Below, in pieces: positions 1 through 9,582 of a stretch of 64,000 nucleotides of DNA (position 1 is the first letter of the stretch; each line of letters starts with the position of its first letter). The position numbers and the translations under genes were made by a program. Source of the DNA: an uncultured Pelagibacteraceae bacterium (GTDB lineage Bacteria; Pseudomonadota; Alphaproteobacteria; Pelagibacterales; Pelagibacteraceae); the NCBI GenBank assembly GCA_902624315.1, contig CACNXC010000004.1, positions 26,562 to 90,561 on the forward strand. The letters run 5' to 3'. A model generated the notes under the pieces. The model ran no database searches. It was not told the DNA's origin and saw only the letters and a list, made by a program, of their open reading frames with translations.

Positions 1-338
1 CTTATCAAAGCTGTAAAAATTAATGAAATAATAATTTCTTTAAGCTTTAGGGGAGCAATAAACAAATTTGTGAAATTTCTACTCCAGATTTCTTCTAAAA
101 AAAGCATGTTAAAACTAATACTTGATCTAAAAAGAATATCGTAAAGTATTGCGCAAGTTAAAATTACTCCCAAAGTATTGCTATAGTAGTCACTATGTAT
201 TGAGAAGAACTTCGAGATAAAACCCCATAAAATTATTTGAATTGTCGGCCAATAAATTAAATCCAAAATTCTTGGTAAAGAACTTTTAATTAAATAAAAG
301 TGTCTTAGAAAAAGACCATACATTTTATTGAAATTCAT
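1..338 (-). CDS. ABC-2 type transporter permease, N-terminal part
   Basis: This is an open frame on the minus strand that starts with ATG at 338 and runs off the left edge, giving about 112 residues. It begins MNFNKMYGLFLRHFYLIK and continues as a hydrophobic protein with a WPTIQIILWGF segment, typical of the N-terminus and first membrane spans of ABC-2 export permeases. Its start overlaps the stop of the ATPase gene by four bases (ATGA), so the two are probably translationally coupled and form one exporter in the inner membrane. The substrate cannot be told. Only the first third of the usual 250-residue protein is visible. Confidence 0.72.
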   Translation of the reverse strand, partial: MNFNKMYGLFLRHFYLIKSSLPRILDLIYWPTIQIILWGFISKFFSIHSDYYSNTLGVILTCAILYDILFRSSISFNMLFLEEIWSRNFTNLFIAPLKLKEIIISLIFTALI

Positions 339-1063
339 ACTTTTTCCCTTGTTAGTTTTAAAAAAACTTCTTCCATATTTTTTCTTCCATGTTTTTTAAT
401 TAATTCCTCTGGTCTACCCTCATCAATAATTGACCCTTTATTCATCATTAAAACTGAAGAACATAGTCTCTCTACCTCTGCCATATTGTGTGATGCTAAT
501 AGAATAGATGTTTTATTTTCCTGTTGATATTCCTCTAAAAAACTTCTAACAAAATCACCTGTTTCAGGATCAAGTGATGCCGTAGGTTCATCAAGAAGTA
601 AAACTTTTGGATTATTAATTATTGATTTTGCAAGACTAACCCTATTTTTTTGACCAGATGACAACTCCCCAGTTAATTTATCTATAAATTCGTAGAGTCT
701 TAATTTTTCACACAGATATTCAATTTTTTCCTTATGATTGTTTACATCATAAAGCCTCCCATAAACTTCTAAATTTTGTCTAACTGTCAATTTTTTTGGC
801 AACTCTATATAAGGTGATATAAAATTTAATTGATTTAATAAATCTACACGTTGATTTTCAATTTCGACACCATTTATTAAAACTTTTCCTTTTGATGGTT
901 TTAACAAACCTAAAATCATACCGATTGTAGTAGTTTTTCCACAACCATTAGGACCAAGTATACCAATAATTTCATTTTGATTTACTTTAAAAGAAACTTC
1001 TTTTACTGCTTCTTTTGTATTATAAGTTTTTGATAATCCTATTACTTCAAGTGGTTTTTTCAT
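335..1063 (-). CDS. ABC transporter ATP-binding protein (ABC-2 exporter type)
   Basis: A 242-residue cytoplasmic ATPase that should power the permease encoded just downstream. All nucleotide-binding motifs are visible: Walker A GPNGCGKT at residues 37-44, the signature LSSGQ at 134-138, Walker B VLLLDEP at 154-160 and the switch histidine in SHNM near 192. The length fits a stand-alone CcmA/NodI-type subunit paired with an ABC-2 permease. Its start lies 17 bases inside the end of the Sua5 gene, so Sua5, ATPase and permease look like one transcript. The substrate is unknown; export of a drug, lipid or polysaccharide is possible. Confidence 0.9.
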   Translation of the reverse strand: MKKPLEVIGLSKTYNTKEAVKEVSFKVNQNEIIGILGPNGCGKTTTIGMILGLLKPSKGKVLINGVEIENQRVDLLNQLNFISPYIELPKKLTVRQNLEVYGRLYDVNNHKEKIEYLCEKLRLYEFIDKLTGELSSGQKNRVSLAKSIINNPKVLLLDEPTASLDPETGDFVRSFLEEYQQENKTSILLASHNMAEVERLCSSVLMMNKGSIIDEGRPEELIKKHGRKNMEEVFLKLTREKV

Positions 1064-1994
1064 TGAATCTTGATGCTCTTAATAACCTATCATTAATTGT
1101 TTTACCATATCCTCTATCAGGAATTTTACATACTGCAATCGAGCTGTATTTCTTTTTTTTTATTTTTCTTAAAGTAGAATATAAATTTTTTGCAGCTTCT
1201 TTTAGATTTCCTTGTTGTGACAAAAAATAATAATTTGGTTTACTTACTTTTTTCTTTCTAATCAATAAGTATGCCTCATCTTTACGAATATTTTTTGCAT
1301 TAAGTCTGATGGGCAAACCTGGCGAATAATGAACCTTAAATTGGCCGGGTGAAACGATTTTTGAAGGTTTGTTATTTATTGTTATTTTTTTTCCTAATAT
1401 TTTTTGAATAGTTGAAACATTTAAGCCTCCCAATCTTAAGATTTTAGGTTTCTCTCTAAGGTCAATAATTGTTGATTCTACCCCAATAGATGATTTTCCG
1501 CCCTCAAGTATGTACTTAATTTTTTTTCCAAAATCTTCTTTTACATGATTAGATGTAACAGCACTAACCCTAGATGAGGGATTAGCACTTGGAGCTGCTA
1601 AAGGAAATTCTAAAATTTTTAGTAATCTTCTCGTGACTGAGTGCCGCGGAAATCTTACTGCCAATGTATTTTTTTTGTTAGTAATCATTTTTGAAATTTT
1701 TGATGATTTTTTAAGATTTAGTATAAAAGTTAAAGGACCAGGACAAAATTTTTTATATAGTTTAATAAAGTCATTGTTTAAATGACAATCTTTTTTCAAC
1801 CTTTGAATATTCAGATAATGAACTATTAGAGGGTTATTTTTTGGTCTTTTTTTAAGTTTATATATTTTTTGACAGGCTTGGTCTGAGTAGGCATTACCCG
1901 CCAAACCATAAACTGTTTCTGTAGGTATAGCAATACACTCCCTTTTATATAGAAGTTTTTTTGCTTTTTTAATATTTGCAAGATTAATTTTCAT
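1047..1994 (-). CDS. tsaC: L-threonylcarbamoyladenylate synthase (Sua5/YrdC family)
   Basis: This enzyme makes threonylcarbamoyl-AMP from threonine, bicarbonate and ATP, the first step of the t6A37 modification of tRNAs that read ANN codons. The YrdC core is clear: IPTETVYGLAGNA at residues 23-35 and a KKRPKNNPL motif at 48-56, with further conserved stretches APSANPSS and GVESTIIDL. At 315 residues it is the long Sua5 type, with a C-terminal SUA5 domain after about residue 200, rather than the short TsaC type. It is divergent from xseB with only 20 bases between the starts, and overlaps the downstream ABC ATPase gene. Confidence 0.92.
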   Translation of the reverse strand: MKINLANIKKAKKLLYKRECIAIPTETVYGLAGNAYSDQACQKIYKLKKRPKNNPLIVHYLNIQRLKKDCHLNNDFIKLYKKFCPGPLTFILNLKKSSKISKMITNKKNTLAVRFPRHSVTRRLLKILEFPLAAPSANPSSRVSAVTSNHVKEDFGKKIKYILEGGKSSIGVESTIIDLREKPKILRLGGLNVSTIQKILGKKITINNKPSKIVSPGQFKVHYSPGLPIRLNAKNIRKDEAYLLIRKKKVSKPNYYFLSQQGNLKEAAKNLYSTLRKIKKKKYSSIAVCKIPDRGYGKTINDRLLRASRFNEKTT

Positions 1995-2014
1995 GTATTA
2001 TCTGAGAGTATTAT

Positions 2015-2269
2015 ATGAAAGATAAAGATTTACCAAATGATTATGAATCTTCGTCTCTGGAGGAATTAACTCTCGAAGCTAATAAGATAATTGAGGATTT
2101 AGAAAGTCAAAAAGATTTACAAAATTCAATTGAAAAATATCAAAATTTGATAAAACTTAACAATATCATCGAGAAAAAATTTAAAAAAAAAGTCACCGAT
2201 ATTAATTCAACAACAAAAGATAATATATCTAAGATAACCTCAAAAAATAATGCAAAAAAAACTAAATAA
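2015..2269 (+). CDS. xseB: Exodeoxyribonuclease VII small subunit
   Basis: An 84-residue protein matching XseB, which binds the XseA catalytic subunit in the cytoplasmic exonuclease VII that degrades single-stranded DNA. The diagnostic part is SSLEELTLEANKIIEDLE followed by a helical segment with EKYQNLIKL, where the family normally has the E-x-G-x-L-x-L-S-x-Y-x-x-G pattern; the glycine is replaced here. The lysine-rich tail is poorly conserved. The last 20 bases overlap ispA, as in many alphaproteobacteria with xseB-ispA-dxs. The identification rests on size, helix pattern and position. Confidence 0.8.
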   Translation: MKDKDLPNDYESSSLEELTLEANKIIEDLESQKDLQNSIEKYQNLIKLNNIIEKKFKKKVTDINSTTKDNISKITSKNNAKKTK

Positions 2270-3122
2270 AATTGCTAAAGACACAAATATTTTTTTAAAA
2301 AGATTTATAAAAAAGCAAAAAAAATCAGAACTGATTGTCCCAATGCAATATGGATTATTTTCGGGTGGCAAAAAAATAAGATCAAAAATACTAGTTGATG
2401 TTGGTTCAATATTTAATTTAAATTATAGAACCTTACTAATTATTGGTGCTGCTGTTGAATGTATTCATGCTTATTCACTTATTCATGACGATTTACCATG
2501 TATGGATAATGATTTAATAAGACGAGGTAAGCCTTCTACTCATATCAAATTTGGAGAGTCTACAGCTGTTCTTGCTGGAAACTCACTCTTAACTATGGCA
2601 TTCGAAATTTTGAGTCACAAAGACTTGAATGTTAATGAAAAAACAAAAATTAGATTAATTAATAAAATTTCTGAGAGTTCTGGACATCTAGGGATTGCGG
2701 GTGGTCAATATTTAGATCTTAGCTATGAACATAAGAAAATTTCGGAAAAAAAAATAATTGAAATGGAAATAAAAAAAACTGGAAAACTATTTAGTTTTTG
2801 TTGTGTAGCTCCATTAATTTTAAAGAACAAAAGTAAAAAAGATATCCAAAAATTTGAAAATATTGGAGCTGATATAGGATTACTATTTCAAGTTGCTGAC
2901 GATTTAATTGATTATAATGGAAGTCTTTCTGCTGCAGGAAAAAAAACTGGAAAAGATAAGAAAAAAGGTAAAGCAACTCTTATTAGTTTACTGGGAGATA
3001 AAAATACTATTAAATATGCGAATAAACTAATTTTAAAAATAAATACTAAGTTAAAAAAGTATGGACCAAAATCTAAGAATTTAACCGAAACTCTAAATTA
3101 TATTTTAAATAGAAATAAATGA
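2250..3122 (+). CDS. ispA: Farnesyl/geranyl diphosphate synthase
   Basis: A 290-residue short-chain trans-prenyl synthase that condenses isopentenyl diphosphate with dimethylallyl and geranyl diphosphate to give the C15 precursor of quinone tails and the undecaprenyl carrier. The first aspartate-rich motif DDLPCMDND is at residues 80-88 and the second DDLID at 217-221, with the GGKKIR substrate loop at 39-44. The spacing in the first motif (DDxxxxD) is that of bacterial IspA rather than the long-chain enzymes. It overlaps xseB upstream by 20 bases and dxs downstream by 4, placing it in the isoprenoid operon. Confidence 0.93.
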   Translation: MQKKLNKIAKDTNIFLKRFIKKQKKSELIVPMQYGLFSGGKKIRSKILVDVGSIFNLNYRTLLIIGAAVECIHAYSLIHDDLPCMDNDLIRRGKPSTHIKFGESTAVLAGNSLLTMAFEILSHKDLNVNEKTKIRLINKISESSGHLGIAGGQYLDLSYEHKKISEKKIIEMEIKKTGKLFSFCCVAPLILKNKSKKDIQKFENIGADIGLLFQVADDLIDYNGSLSAAGKKTGKDKKKGKATLISLLGDKNTIKYANKLILKINTKLKKYGPKSKNLTETLNYILNRNK

Positions 3123-5032
3123 AAAAAAATTACGAATTTTTAGATCAGATTAATTTTCCATCAGACTTAAAAAAAGTTCCTGAAACAAAACTGCAAAAGG
3201 TTGCTGATGAATTAAGAGAGGAAATGATCGATGCAGTATCAGTTACTGGAGGACATTTGGGTGCTAGTTTAGGTGTAGTAGAATTAAGCGTAGCATTACA
3301 TTATATTTTTAACACACCAAGTGATAAATTAATTTGGGATGTAGGACACCAATGTTATCCACATAAAATTTTAACAGGAAGAAAAGATAAAATAAGAACA
3401 CTTCGGCAAGGAGGGGGTCTCTCAGGATTTACTAAGCGTTTAGAAAGTGAATATGATCCTTTCGGAGCTGCGCATAGTTCTACCTCAATTTCATCAGCTT
3501 TGGGAATTGCAGAAGCAAATAAATTATCAAAAAAATCAGAGAATGTTATAGCAGTGATTGGTGATGGTGCAATAAGTGCAGGTATGGCTTATGAGGCCAT
3601 GAACAATGCAGGTGCCTCTAAGACTAAAATGATTGTGATATTGAATGATAACGACATGTCAATTGCAAGGCCTGTTGGAGCAATGGGAACATATTTAGCT
3701 AAAATTTTTTCTGGTAAAATTTATTTTAGTTTAAGAGAAACTATAAAATTGATTACATCAGCATTTTCAAAAAGATTTAGTGCAAAAGCGGGTAAAGCTG
3801 AAGATTTATTAAGATCAGCTGTAACTGGTGGAACTTTATTTAGTTCATTAGGTTTCTATTATATTGGTCCTATAGATGGCCATGACCTTTCTTCATTGAT
3901 TCCAATTTTAAGAAATGCAAGAGACTCAAAACACCAAGGTCCTATATTAATTCATATAAAAACGAAAAAAGGAAAAGGTTATTCTTTTGCTGAGGAGGCA
4001 AAAGATCATTATCATGGGGTATCCAAATTTAATGTTAAGACTGGAGAACAGGAAAAAAGTTCCAGTAAAGTACCATCATACACTAAAGTTTTTGCTGATA
4101 CTCTGATACAACACGCAAAAAAAGATAGTAAAATAATTGCAATAACAGCAGCAATGCCAGATGGAACTGGATTAAGCAATTTTAGAAAAGAATTTCCAGA
4201 TAGAACTTATGATGTTGGTATTGCAGAACAACATGCTGTTACGTTTGCAGCTGGTTTAGCGACTGAGAATTACAAACCTTATGCAGCAATTTACTCAACA
4301 TTTCTTCAGAGAGCATATGATCAAGTCGTTCATGATGTTGCAATTCAGAGTTTACCTGTAAGATTTGCAATAGATAGAGCAGGATTAGTTGGAGCTGATG
4401 GACCTACACACGCTGGTAGTTTTGACACGACTTATTTAGCAACACTACCAAATTTTATTGTAATGGCTGCAAGTGATGAGGCCGAGTTGGTAAGAATGAT
4501 TAATACTTCTACAGAAATTAATGATAGACCTTGTGCATTCAGATATCCAAGAGGGACTGGTATTGGATCAATATTGCCATCAATTAATGAAAAGATAGAG
4601 ATTGGTAAATCAAGAATTATTCAAGATGGAAAAAAGTTAGCTTTAATAAACTTTGGTGCAAGATTAAGTGAAAGTTTAAGGGCATCAGAAAATTTAAAAA
4701 AAAAAGGTGTTAATATTACAATAGTGGATGCAAGATTTGCCAAGCCATTGGATGAAAATTTGATATGGCAATTAGCAACAACACACGAGGCAATTGTAAC
4801 TATTGAGGAGGGGTCAATTGGTGGATTCGGTTCTCATGTGATTGATTTTTTAACAAAAAAGGGACTAATGGACTCAAATTTAAAATTTAGATCAATGAAA
4901 CTTCCAGATATTTTTATTGATCAAGACAAACCTGAAAACATGTATAAACTCGCAAATTTAGATAGCATTTCTATTGAAGAACAAATTTTAGATGTATTAA
5001 ATTCAAATATTATCTTACAAAAACAAAAATAA
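3119..5032 (+). CDS. dxs: 1-deoxy-D-xylulose-5-phosphate synthase
   Basis: A 637-residue full-length enzyme that condenses pyruvate and glyceraldehyde 3-phosphate with thiamine diphosphate, the entry step of the non-mevalonate isoprenoid pathway. The thiamine-binding motif begins at GDG (residues 148-150) and continues to NDND near 176-179. The GHQCYPHK segment at 76-83 and the [13 protein letters not shown] stretch, which carries the cofactor-activating glutamate, are intact, as is the PTHAGSFD loop of the transketolase fold. It starts four bases before the ispA stop, so the two are translationally coupled. It ends six bases from the convergent aroC gene. Confidence 0.97.
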   Translation: MKKNYEFLDQINFPSDLKKVPETKLQKVADELREEMIDAVSVTGGHLGASLGVVELSVALHYIFNTPSDKLIWDVGHQCYPHKILTGRKDKIRTLRQGGGLSGFTKRLESEYDPFGAAHSSTSISSALGIAEANKLSKKSENVIAVIGDGAISAGMAYEAMNNAGASKTKMIVILNDNDMSIARPVGAMGTYLAKIFSGKIYFSLRETIKLITSAFSKRFSAKAGKAEDLLRSAVTGGTLFSSLGFYYIGPIDGHDLSSLIPILRNARDSKHQGPILIHIKTKKGKGYSFAEEAKDHYHGVSKFNVKTGEQEKSSSKVPSYTKVFADTLIQHAKKDSKIIAITAAMPDGTGLSNFRKEFPDRTYDVGIAEQHAVTFAAGLATENYKPYAAIYSTFLQRAYDQVVHDVAIQSLPVRFAIDRAGLVGADGPTHAGSFDTTYLATLPNFIVMAASDEAELVRMINTSTEINDRPCAFRYPRGTGIGSILPSINEKIEIGKSRIIQDGKKLALINFGARLSESLRASENLKKKGVNITIVDARFAKPLDENLIWQLATTHEAIVTIEEGSIGGFGSHVIDFLTKKGLMDSNLKFRSMKLPDIFIDQDKPENMYKLANLDSISIEEQILDVLNSNIILQKQK

Positions 5033-5037
5033 AGTGG

Positions 5038-6120
5038 TTATCCACATTGAGCTTGATTCAATAAATAATGATCAAGTAAAACGCATGATAGCATAGCCTC
5101 ACCCACTGGAACTGCTCTAATTCCAACACACGGATCATGTCTTCCCTTAACAGATATGCTAGTATTTTTTCCAAATTTATTAATTGTCTTTCTGCTCTTT
5201 AAAATTGATGATGTAGGCTTTACTGCAAATGAAACAATTATTTGCTGACCAGAGGAGATGCCACCAAGAATTCCACCTGCATTATTTGAGTTAAACTTTA
5301 ATTTATTTTTTGATTTTGAAATTTCATCTGAATTTTCTTCTCCAGACAATTGAGCGGAATTCATTCCAGAGCCAATATTAACTCCTTTTACAGCATTAAT
5401 ACTCATCATTGCAGATGCAATATCAGAGTCTAGTTTTGAGTAAATTGGTGCCCCCAGTCCTGCAGGAATACCATTAGCTCTAATTTCAATTATAGCACCA
5501 CAAGACGAACCTGCCTTTCTAATACTTAAAAGATATTTTTCCCAGATTTTAAGCATAGATTTATCAGGACAAAAAAACGGATTTTTATAAATTATCTTAT
5601 CATCCCACTTGTTTGTATCGCATCCAAGAATTCCAAGTTGTGTAACTGCACCAGAAATTTTAAATTTTTTACCTAATTTTTTTTCCAAAACTTTTTTTGC
5701 TACCGCTCCTGCTGCAACTCTAGAAGCAGTCTCTCGTGCAGAAGACCTTCCACCACCTCTATAATCTCTAATGCCATACTTTTTAAAGTAAGTAAAATCA
5801 GCATGACCTGGTCTGAATTTATCCTTAATATCACTATAATCTTTTGAGCGCATATCCTCGTTATAAATTATTAAAGAGATTGGAGTTCCAGTTGTTTTAC
5901 CTTCAAAGACTCCTGAAAGAATCTCTACTTTATCACTCTCTTTTCTTTGAGTAGTAAATTTAGATTGACCAGGTTTTCTTTTGTTGAGTTCTATCTGAAT
6001 ATCTCGTTCATTGAGGTTTATTAGTGGTGGACAACCATCTATTATACAACCAATTGCAGGACCATGAGATTCTCCCCATGTAGTGAAACGAAAAACCTTT
6101 CCAAAAGTATTAAATGACAT
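5038..6120 (-). CDS. aroC: Chorismate synthase
   Basis: A 360-residue enzyme catalysing the last shikimate-pathway step, loss of phosphate from EPSP to give chorismate, using reduced FMN. The family signatures are present: GESHG at 16-20, [20 protein letters not shown] at about 119-138 and [17 protein letters not shown] near 326-342. Length is normal for the monofunctional bacterial enzyme. It converges on dxs and diverges from pdxH, with 33 bases between the two starts, so both promoters must sit in or beside that gap. No other aromatic-pathway gene is in the window. Confidence 0.97.
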   Translation of the reverse strand: MSFNTFGKVFRFTTWGESHGPAIGCIIDGCPPLINLNERDIQIELNKRKPGQSKFTTQRKESDKVEILSGVFEGKTTGTPISLIIYNEDMRSKDYSDIKDKFRPGHADFTYFKKYGIRDYRGGGRSSARETASRVAAGAVAKKVLEKKLGKKFKISGAVTQLGILGCDTNKWDDKIIYKNPFFCPDKSMLKIWEKYLLSIRKAGSSCGAIIEIRANGIPAGLGAPIYSKLDSDIASAMMSINAVKGVNIGSGMNSAQLSGEENSDEISKSKNKLKFNSNNAGGILGGISSGQQIIVSFAVKPTSSILKSRKTINKFGKNTSISVKGRHDPCVGIRAVPVGEAMLSCVLLDHYLLNQAQCG

Positions 6121-6153
6121 TATTTATATTGTATAGATTATTTTGTTAAAATT

Positions 6154-6780
6154 ATGAATGAAAAAAACTCACTAGGGCTTAATAAATGCTTTCTGGATTT
6201 AGATGATCCTTTTAAATTATTTGAAAGTTGGTACGAAGAGGCAAAAAAGAATGAAATTAATGATCCAAATGCTTTAGCTCTTGGAACTGCAACAAAAAAA
6301 GGCGTTCCATCAGTAAGGATGGTGCTTCTTAAAGCCTACGATAAAAATGGATTTGTTTTTTATACTAATCTTAATAGTCAGAAAGGAAACGAAATAAAAG
6401 AAAACCCCAATGCTACAATGTGTTTTCATTGGAAAAGTTTGCTTAGGCAAATTAGAATTGTAGGTACTTTGAGCCAAGTAGAAGATGAGGTAGCTGATAA
6501 TTATTTTAATTCTAGAGCTTACGAAAGTAGAATTGGGGCTTGGGCATCAAAACAAAGTAGTGAATTAGTCAATAGGGAAGAATTGATAAAATCACTAGAA
6601 AAATTTAAAAATAAATACCAAGATCAAAATAATGTTCCAAGACCAAATCATTGGTCAGGCTGGAATTTAAAACCTACGAGCATAGAATTTTGGTTAGATG
6701 GAGATAATAGAATACACGAAAGACTAAAGTATAAATTGACAGCAAATAATGATTGGACAAAAAGTCTTTTAAGCCCCTAA
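6154..6780 (+). CDS. pdxH: Pyridoxamine/pyridoxine 5'-phosphate oxidase
   Basis: A 208-residue FMN enzyme that oxidises pyridoxine or pyridoxamine 5'-phosphate to pyridoxal 5'-phosphate. Visible motifs are the FMN-binding RMVLLK at 55-60, FYTNLNSQKG at 69-78, FHWKSLLRQIRIVG at 91-104, and the C-terminal substrate-site block RPNHWSGW followed by FWLDGDNRIHERLKY. The normal terminal RL-x-P is loosely kept as KSLLSP. It overlaps the end of the convergent polyprenyl synthase gene by four bases. Either salvage or de novo supply of the vitamin is compatible with this single gene. Confidence 0.94.
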   Translation: MNEKNSLGLNKCFLDLDDPFKLFESWYEEAKKNEINDPNALALGTATKKGVPSVRMVLLKAYDKNGFVFYTNLNSQKGNEIKENPNATMCFHWKSLLRQIRIVGTLSQVEDEVADNYFNSRAYESRIGAWASKQSSELVNREELIKSLEKFKNKYQDQNNVPRPNHWSGWNLKPTSIEFWLDGDNRIHERLKYKLTANNDWTKSLLSP

Positions 6781-7790
6781 AAATTTCTTGATAAACTAAA
6801 AGACGTTAAATTTTCGAGGATATTTTTTTCTTCAGAGTCTTTAAATACCGACAATGAATTTGATGACAAATTAATGTAGTGCTTGGCCTTTTGATAACAA
6901 CTATTTATAATATCGTATTTTTTTATTAAAGATAAAGTATAATTTAAATCACTTTGATTTCTCTCTTCTTTTGCGAAAGTTTTCTTAAGAGTTTCTTTTT
7001 CATCTTTATTAGCTTTTTGAAACAGAAGAATTATTGGTAGTGTAATTTTTCCCTCATAGAAGTCTTGACCGATATTTTTTCCAAATAGTTTTAATTCTGA
7101 GTTATAATCTAAAGTATCGTCAGCAATTTGAAAAGTTAGACCTAAATTCCTACCATAAAACTCTAAAGCTTCTTTCTCTTTAGTTTTCATTTCTGATAAA
7201 ATTGCTCCTACTTTAGTTGCAGCAGCAAATAACTCAGCCGTTTTAGAAGAAATTATTTTCAAATAAGTTTCTTCAAGCATATCAACTTCACCTCTATGCT
7301 GGAGTTGCAAAATTTCACCTTGAGCAATTATTGATGATGTTGACGATAATAGTTTTAAAACTTCAATATTTCCATCTTCTACCATCATTTCAAAACACCT
7401 ACTTAGAAGATAATCGCCAGCCAGAACAGATGAGTGGTTACCCCAAATTTTATTTGGTGTTTTTTTACCTCTTCTAATTGAACCATTATCTATAACATCA
7501 TCATGCATCAAAGTTGCAGCATGAATTAGTTCTACACAAGCTGCTAAATTAATATCTCTGGTACCTTTTGTATAACCACATAACTTTGATGAACCCAAAG
7601 TTAATAAGGCTCTTAACCTTTTGCCACCAGTATTTAAATGATAATCTGTCATTTTTTTAACTAGCTCAACATTACTATCTAGTTTTGATTTAATTTTTTC
7701 TTCAACAAGCATTAACTTATTTTCAACTGAGTTTTTAAGTTGAAAGTAAGAGTTATTAATTTGTTTTTTAAGTTGAATTACGCTTCCCAT
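6777..7790 (-). CDS. ispB: Long-chain polyprenyl diphosphate synthase (octa/decaprenyl type)
   Basis: A 337-residue trans-prenyl synthase that extends farnesyl diphosphate to the long side chain of ubiquinone. The first motif is DDVID at residues 97-101 (short DDxxD form) and the second DDTLD at 224-228, with GGKRLR at 55-60. The small residues upstream of the first motif (AATLMH) fit a long-chain product, and in this lineage the likely tail is C40-C50, which is an inference. It is divergent from the S49 peptidase gene across 113 bases. Together with ispA and dxs it covers the route from central carbon to quinone tails within 8 kb. Confidence 0.92.
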   Translation of the reverse strand: MGSVIQLKKQINNSYFQLKNSVENKLMLVEEKIKSKLDSNVELVKKMTDYHLNTGGKRLRALLTLGSSKLCGYTKGTRDINLAACVELIHAATLMHDDVIDNGSIRRGKKTPNKIWGNHSSVLAGDYLLSRCFEMMVEDGNIEVLKLLSSTSSIIAQGEILQLQHRGEVDMLEETYLKIISSKTAELFAAATKVGAILSEMKTKEKEALEFYGRNLGLTFQIADDTLDYNSELKLFGKNIGQDFYEGKITLPIILLFQKANKDEKETLKKTFAKEERNQSDLNYTLSLIKKYDIINSCYQKAKHYINLSSNSLSVFKDSEEKNILENLTSFSLSRNF

Positions 7791-7903
7791 AATGTGAGCA
7801 AATTAGTGTAATAAGTTTCTTTTGATACTTATCAATTGACGCACCTAAATCTTCAATTATAAGGTGTCTTTATATTAATACAAAAATTCTATAAAGTTTT
7901 GTT

Positions 7904-8710
7904 ATGCTCTCAATTTTTAAAAAGAAGAAAATTATTCCTCATATTAAATTAGCTGGTGTTATCGGAAACGTAGGTAAATTTAAACAAGGTATAGATTTTT
8001 CAGGTCAAGAAGATATTATTTTAAAGGCTTTTTCTGTAAAAAAAGCACCATGCGTTGCTATTACAATTAATTCTCCTGGTGGATCACCTGTTCAATCACA
8101 CTTAATCTTTAATTTTATAAGACAACAAGCGAAAAAAAATAAAAAAAAGGTAATAGTTTTTGCAGAGGATATTGCTGCATCAGGAGGCTATTTGATTGCG
8201 TGTGCTGGTGATGAAATTTATGCAAACTCTAGTTCAATTATTGGATCTATAGGTGTAATTTATTCATCATTTGGTTTTACAGAATTAATTAAAAAAATTG
8301 GAGTTGAAAGAAGAGTTCATACTGCTGGTAAAAATAAAAGCACTCTCGATCCGTTTCTTGAAGAAAAAAAAGAAGATATAGAAAGATTAAAAAATATACA
8401 ATTAGATTTGCATAAAGATTTCATTAATGTTGTTGAAAAAAGTAGAGGTGAAAAACTTAAGAAATCAGAAGTTGAGTTATTTTCTGGAGAGTTTTGGTCT
8501 GGAACTAAATCCAAAGAACTTGGTTTGATTGACGAAATAGGTGATGCCAATCAAGTGTTGAGAGAAAAATTTGGAGAAGATGTAATAATCAAAAAATTTG
8601 AAAAATCTAAAAGTTGGTTAAGTAAAAAATTATCATCATCTAACGATCACGTCGATCAGGTTGCAAATATATTAGAAGAAAAATCTATTTGGCAAAAATA
8701 TGGCCTCTAA
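7904..8710 (+). CDS. S49 family serine peptidase (SohB/SppA-like)
   Basis: A 268-residue single-domain S49 peptidase. It has the substrate-binding INSPGGSP stretch at 55-62, the nucleophile in AASGGY (Ser93), SIIGSIGV at about 111-118 and the probable general-base lysine in [11 protein letters not shown] (Lys145). The family cleaves signal-peptide remnants or membrane proteins. No clear signal peptide or membrane span is visible, so it may be cytoplasmic or peripherally bound, unlike E. coli SohB and SppA, which are anchored. The gene overlaps glyQ by 11 bases. A TATAAA box at 7890-7895 lies only eight bases before the ATG, with no good -35 element. Confidence 0.85.
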   Translation: MLSIFKKKKIIPHIKLAGVIGNVGKFKQGIDFSGQEDIILKAFSVKKAPCVAITINSPGGSPVQSHLIFNFIRQQAKKNKKKVIVFAEDIAASGGYLIACAGDEIYANSSSIIGSIGVIYSSFGFTELIKKIGVERRVHTAGKNKSTLDPFLEEKKEDIERLKNIQLDLHKDFINVVEKSRGEKLKKSEVELFSGEFWSGTKSKELGLIDEIGDANQVLREKFGEDVIIKKFEKSKSWLSKKLSSSNDHVDQVANILEEKSIWQKYGL

Positions 8711-9581
8711 AAAAAGTAAAAAAAAACCAAAATTTCAAACTTTCCAGGATACAATTTTAAACCTCCAAAAATATTGGAGTAAACATGGTTGTATAATTTT
8801 ACAACCATATGATATGGAGGTTGGGGCAGGAACTTTTCATCCAGCCACAACTCTGAGGTCACTTGGACCGAAACCATGGAAAGCAGCTTATGTACAACCT
8901 TCTAGAAGACCGACTGATGGAAGATATGGAGATAACCCTAATAGACTTCAGCACTATTATCAATTTCAAGTTATAATTAAACCTTCTCCATCAAATATAA
9001 AAAAACTTTATTTAAATAGTTTGTCTACAATTGGTATTGATCATAAAAATCATGATATTAGATTTGTTGAGGATGATTGGGAAAGTCCAACTCTAGGTGC
9101 AGCAGGTCTTGGTTGGGAAGTTTGGTGTGATGGAATGGAAATAACTCAATTTACATATTTTCAACAAATGGCTGGCTTTGAATGTAAACCTGTTTCAGTA
9201 GAAATTACCTATGGCTTAGAAAGAATTTGTATGTTCACACAACAAAAAAATAATGTTTATGATTTAATTTGGAATAACGAAAATGTTGAATACAGAGAAG
9301 TTTTTCATCAAGCGGAGAAAGAATTTTCGGCTTATAACTTTGAACATGCTAATACTTCGAATCTGTTTAAAATATTTGATATGTTCGAAAATGAGGCTAA
9401 ATCATTAATAAATAAAAAAATATCGCTCCCAGCTTATGATCAATGCTTAAAAGCAAGTCATGTATTTAATATACTCGATGCAAGAGGAGCTATCAGTGTT
9501 GCCCAGAGAGCAGAATATATTGGACGTATAAGAGAAATTACAAAATCTGTTGCTTCAATTTGGATTGATACACAAATATAA
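8700..9581 (+). CDS. glyQ: Glycyl-tRNA synthetase alpha subunit
   Basis: The 293-residue catalytic subunit of the bacterial alpha2-beta2 glycyl-tRNA synthetase, which charges tRNA-Gly in the cytoplasm. The sequence is unmistakable: [18 protein letters not shown] near residues 33-50, [20 protein letters not shown] at about 69-88 and the [12 protein letters not shown] block of the class II active site. The start lies 11 bases inside the upstream S49 peptidase gene, and the beta subunit follows after a single base, so the subunits should be made together. Confidence 0.97.
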   Translation: MASKKSKKKPKFQTFQDTILNLQKYWSKHGCIILQPYDMEVGAGTFHPATTLRSLGPKPWKAAYVQPSRRPTDGRYGDNPNRLQHYYQFQVIIKPSPSNIKKLYLNSLSTIGIDHKNHDIRFVEDDWESPTLGAAGLGWEVWCDGMEITQFTYFQQMAGFECKPVSVEITYGLERICMFTQQKNNVYDLIWNNENVEYREVFHQAEKEFSAYNFEHANTSNLFKIFDMFENEAKSLINKKISLPAYDQCLKASHVFNILDARGAISVAQRAEYIGRIREITKSVASIWIDTQI

Positions 9582-9582
9582 A

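Noticed and set aside
5038..5046. Perfect DnaA-box sequence TTATCCACA
   Set aside because: It is a single copy at the end of aroC, with no cluster or AT-rich unwinding region, so it is most likely chance.
9550..9582. Upstream start for glyS
   Set aside because: The extra 11 residues overlap glyQ and do not match GlyS; MAEFFLELFSEEIP is the standard beginning.
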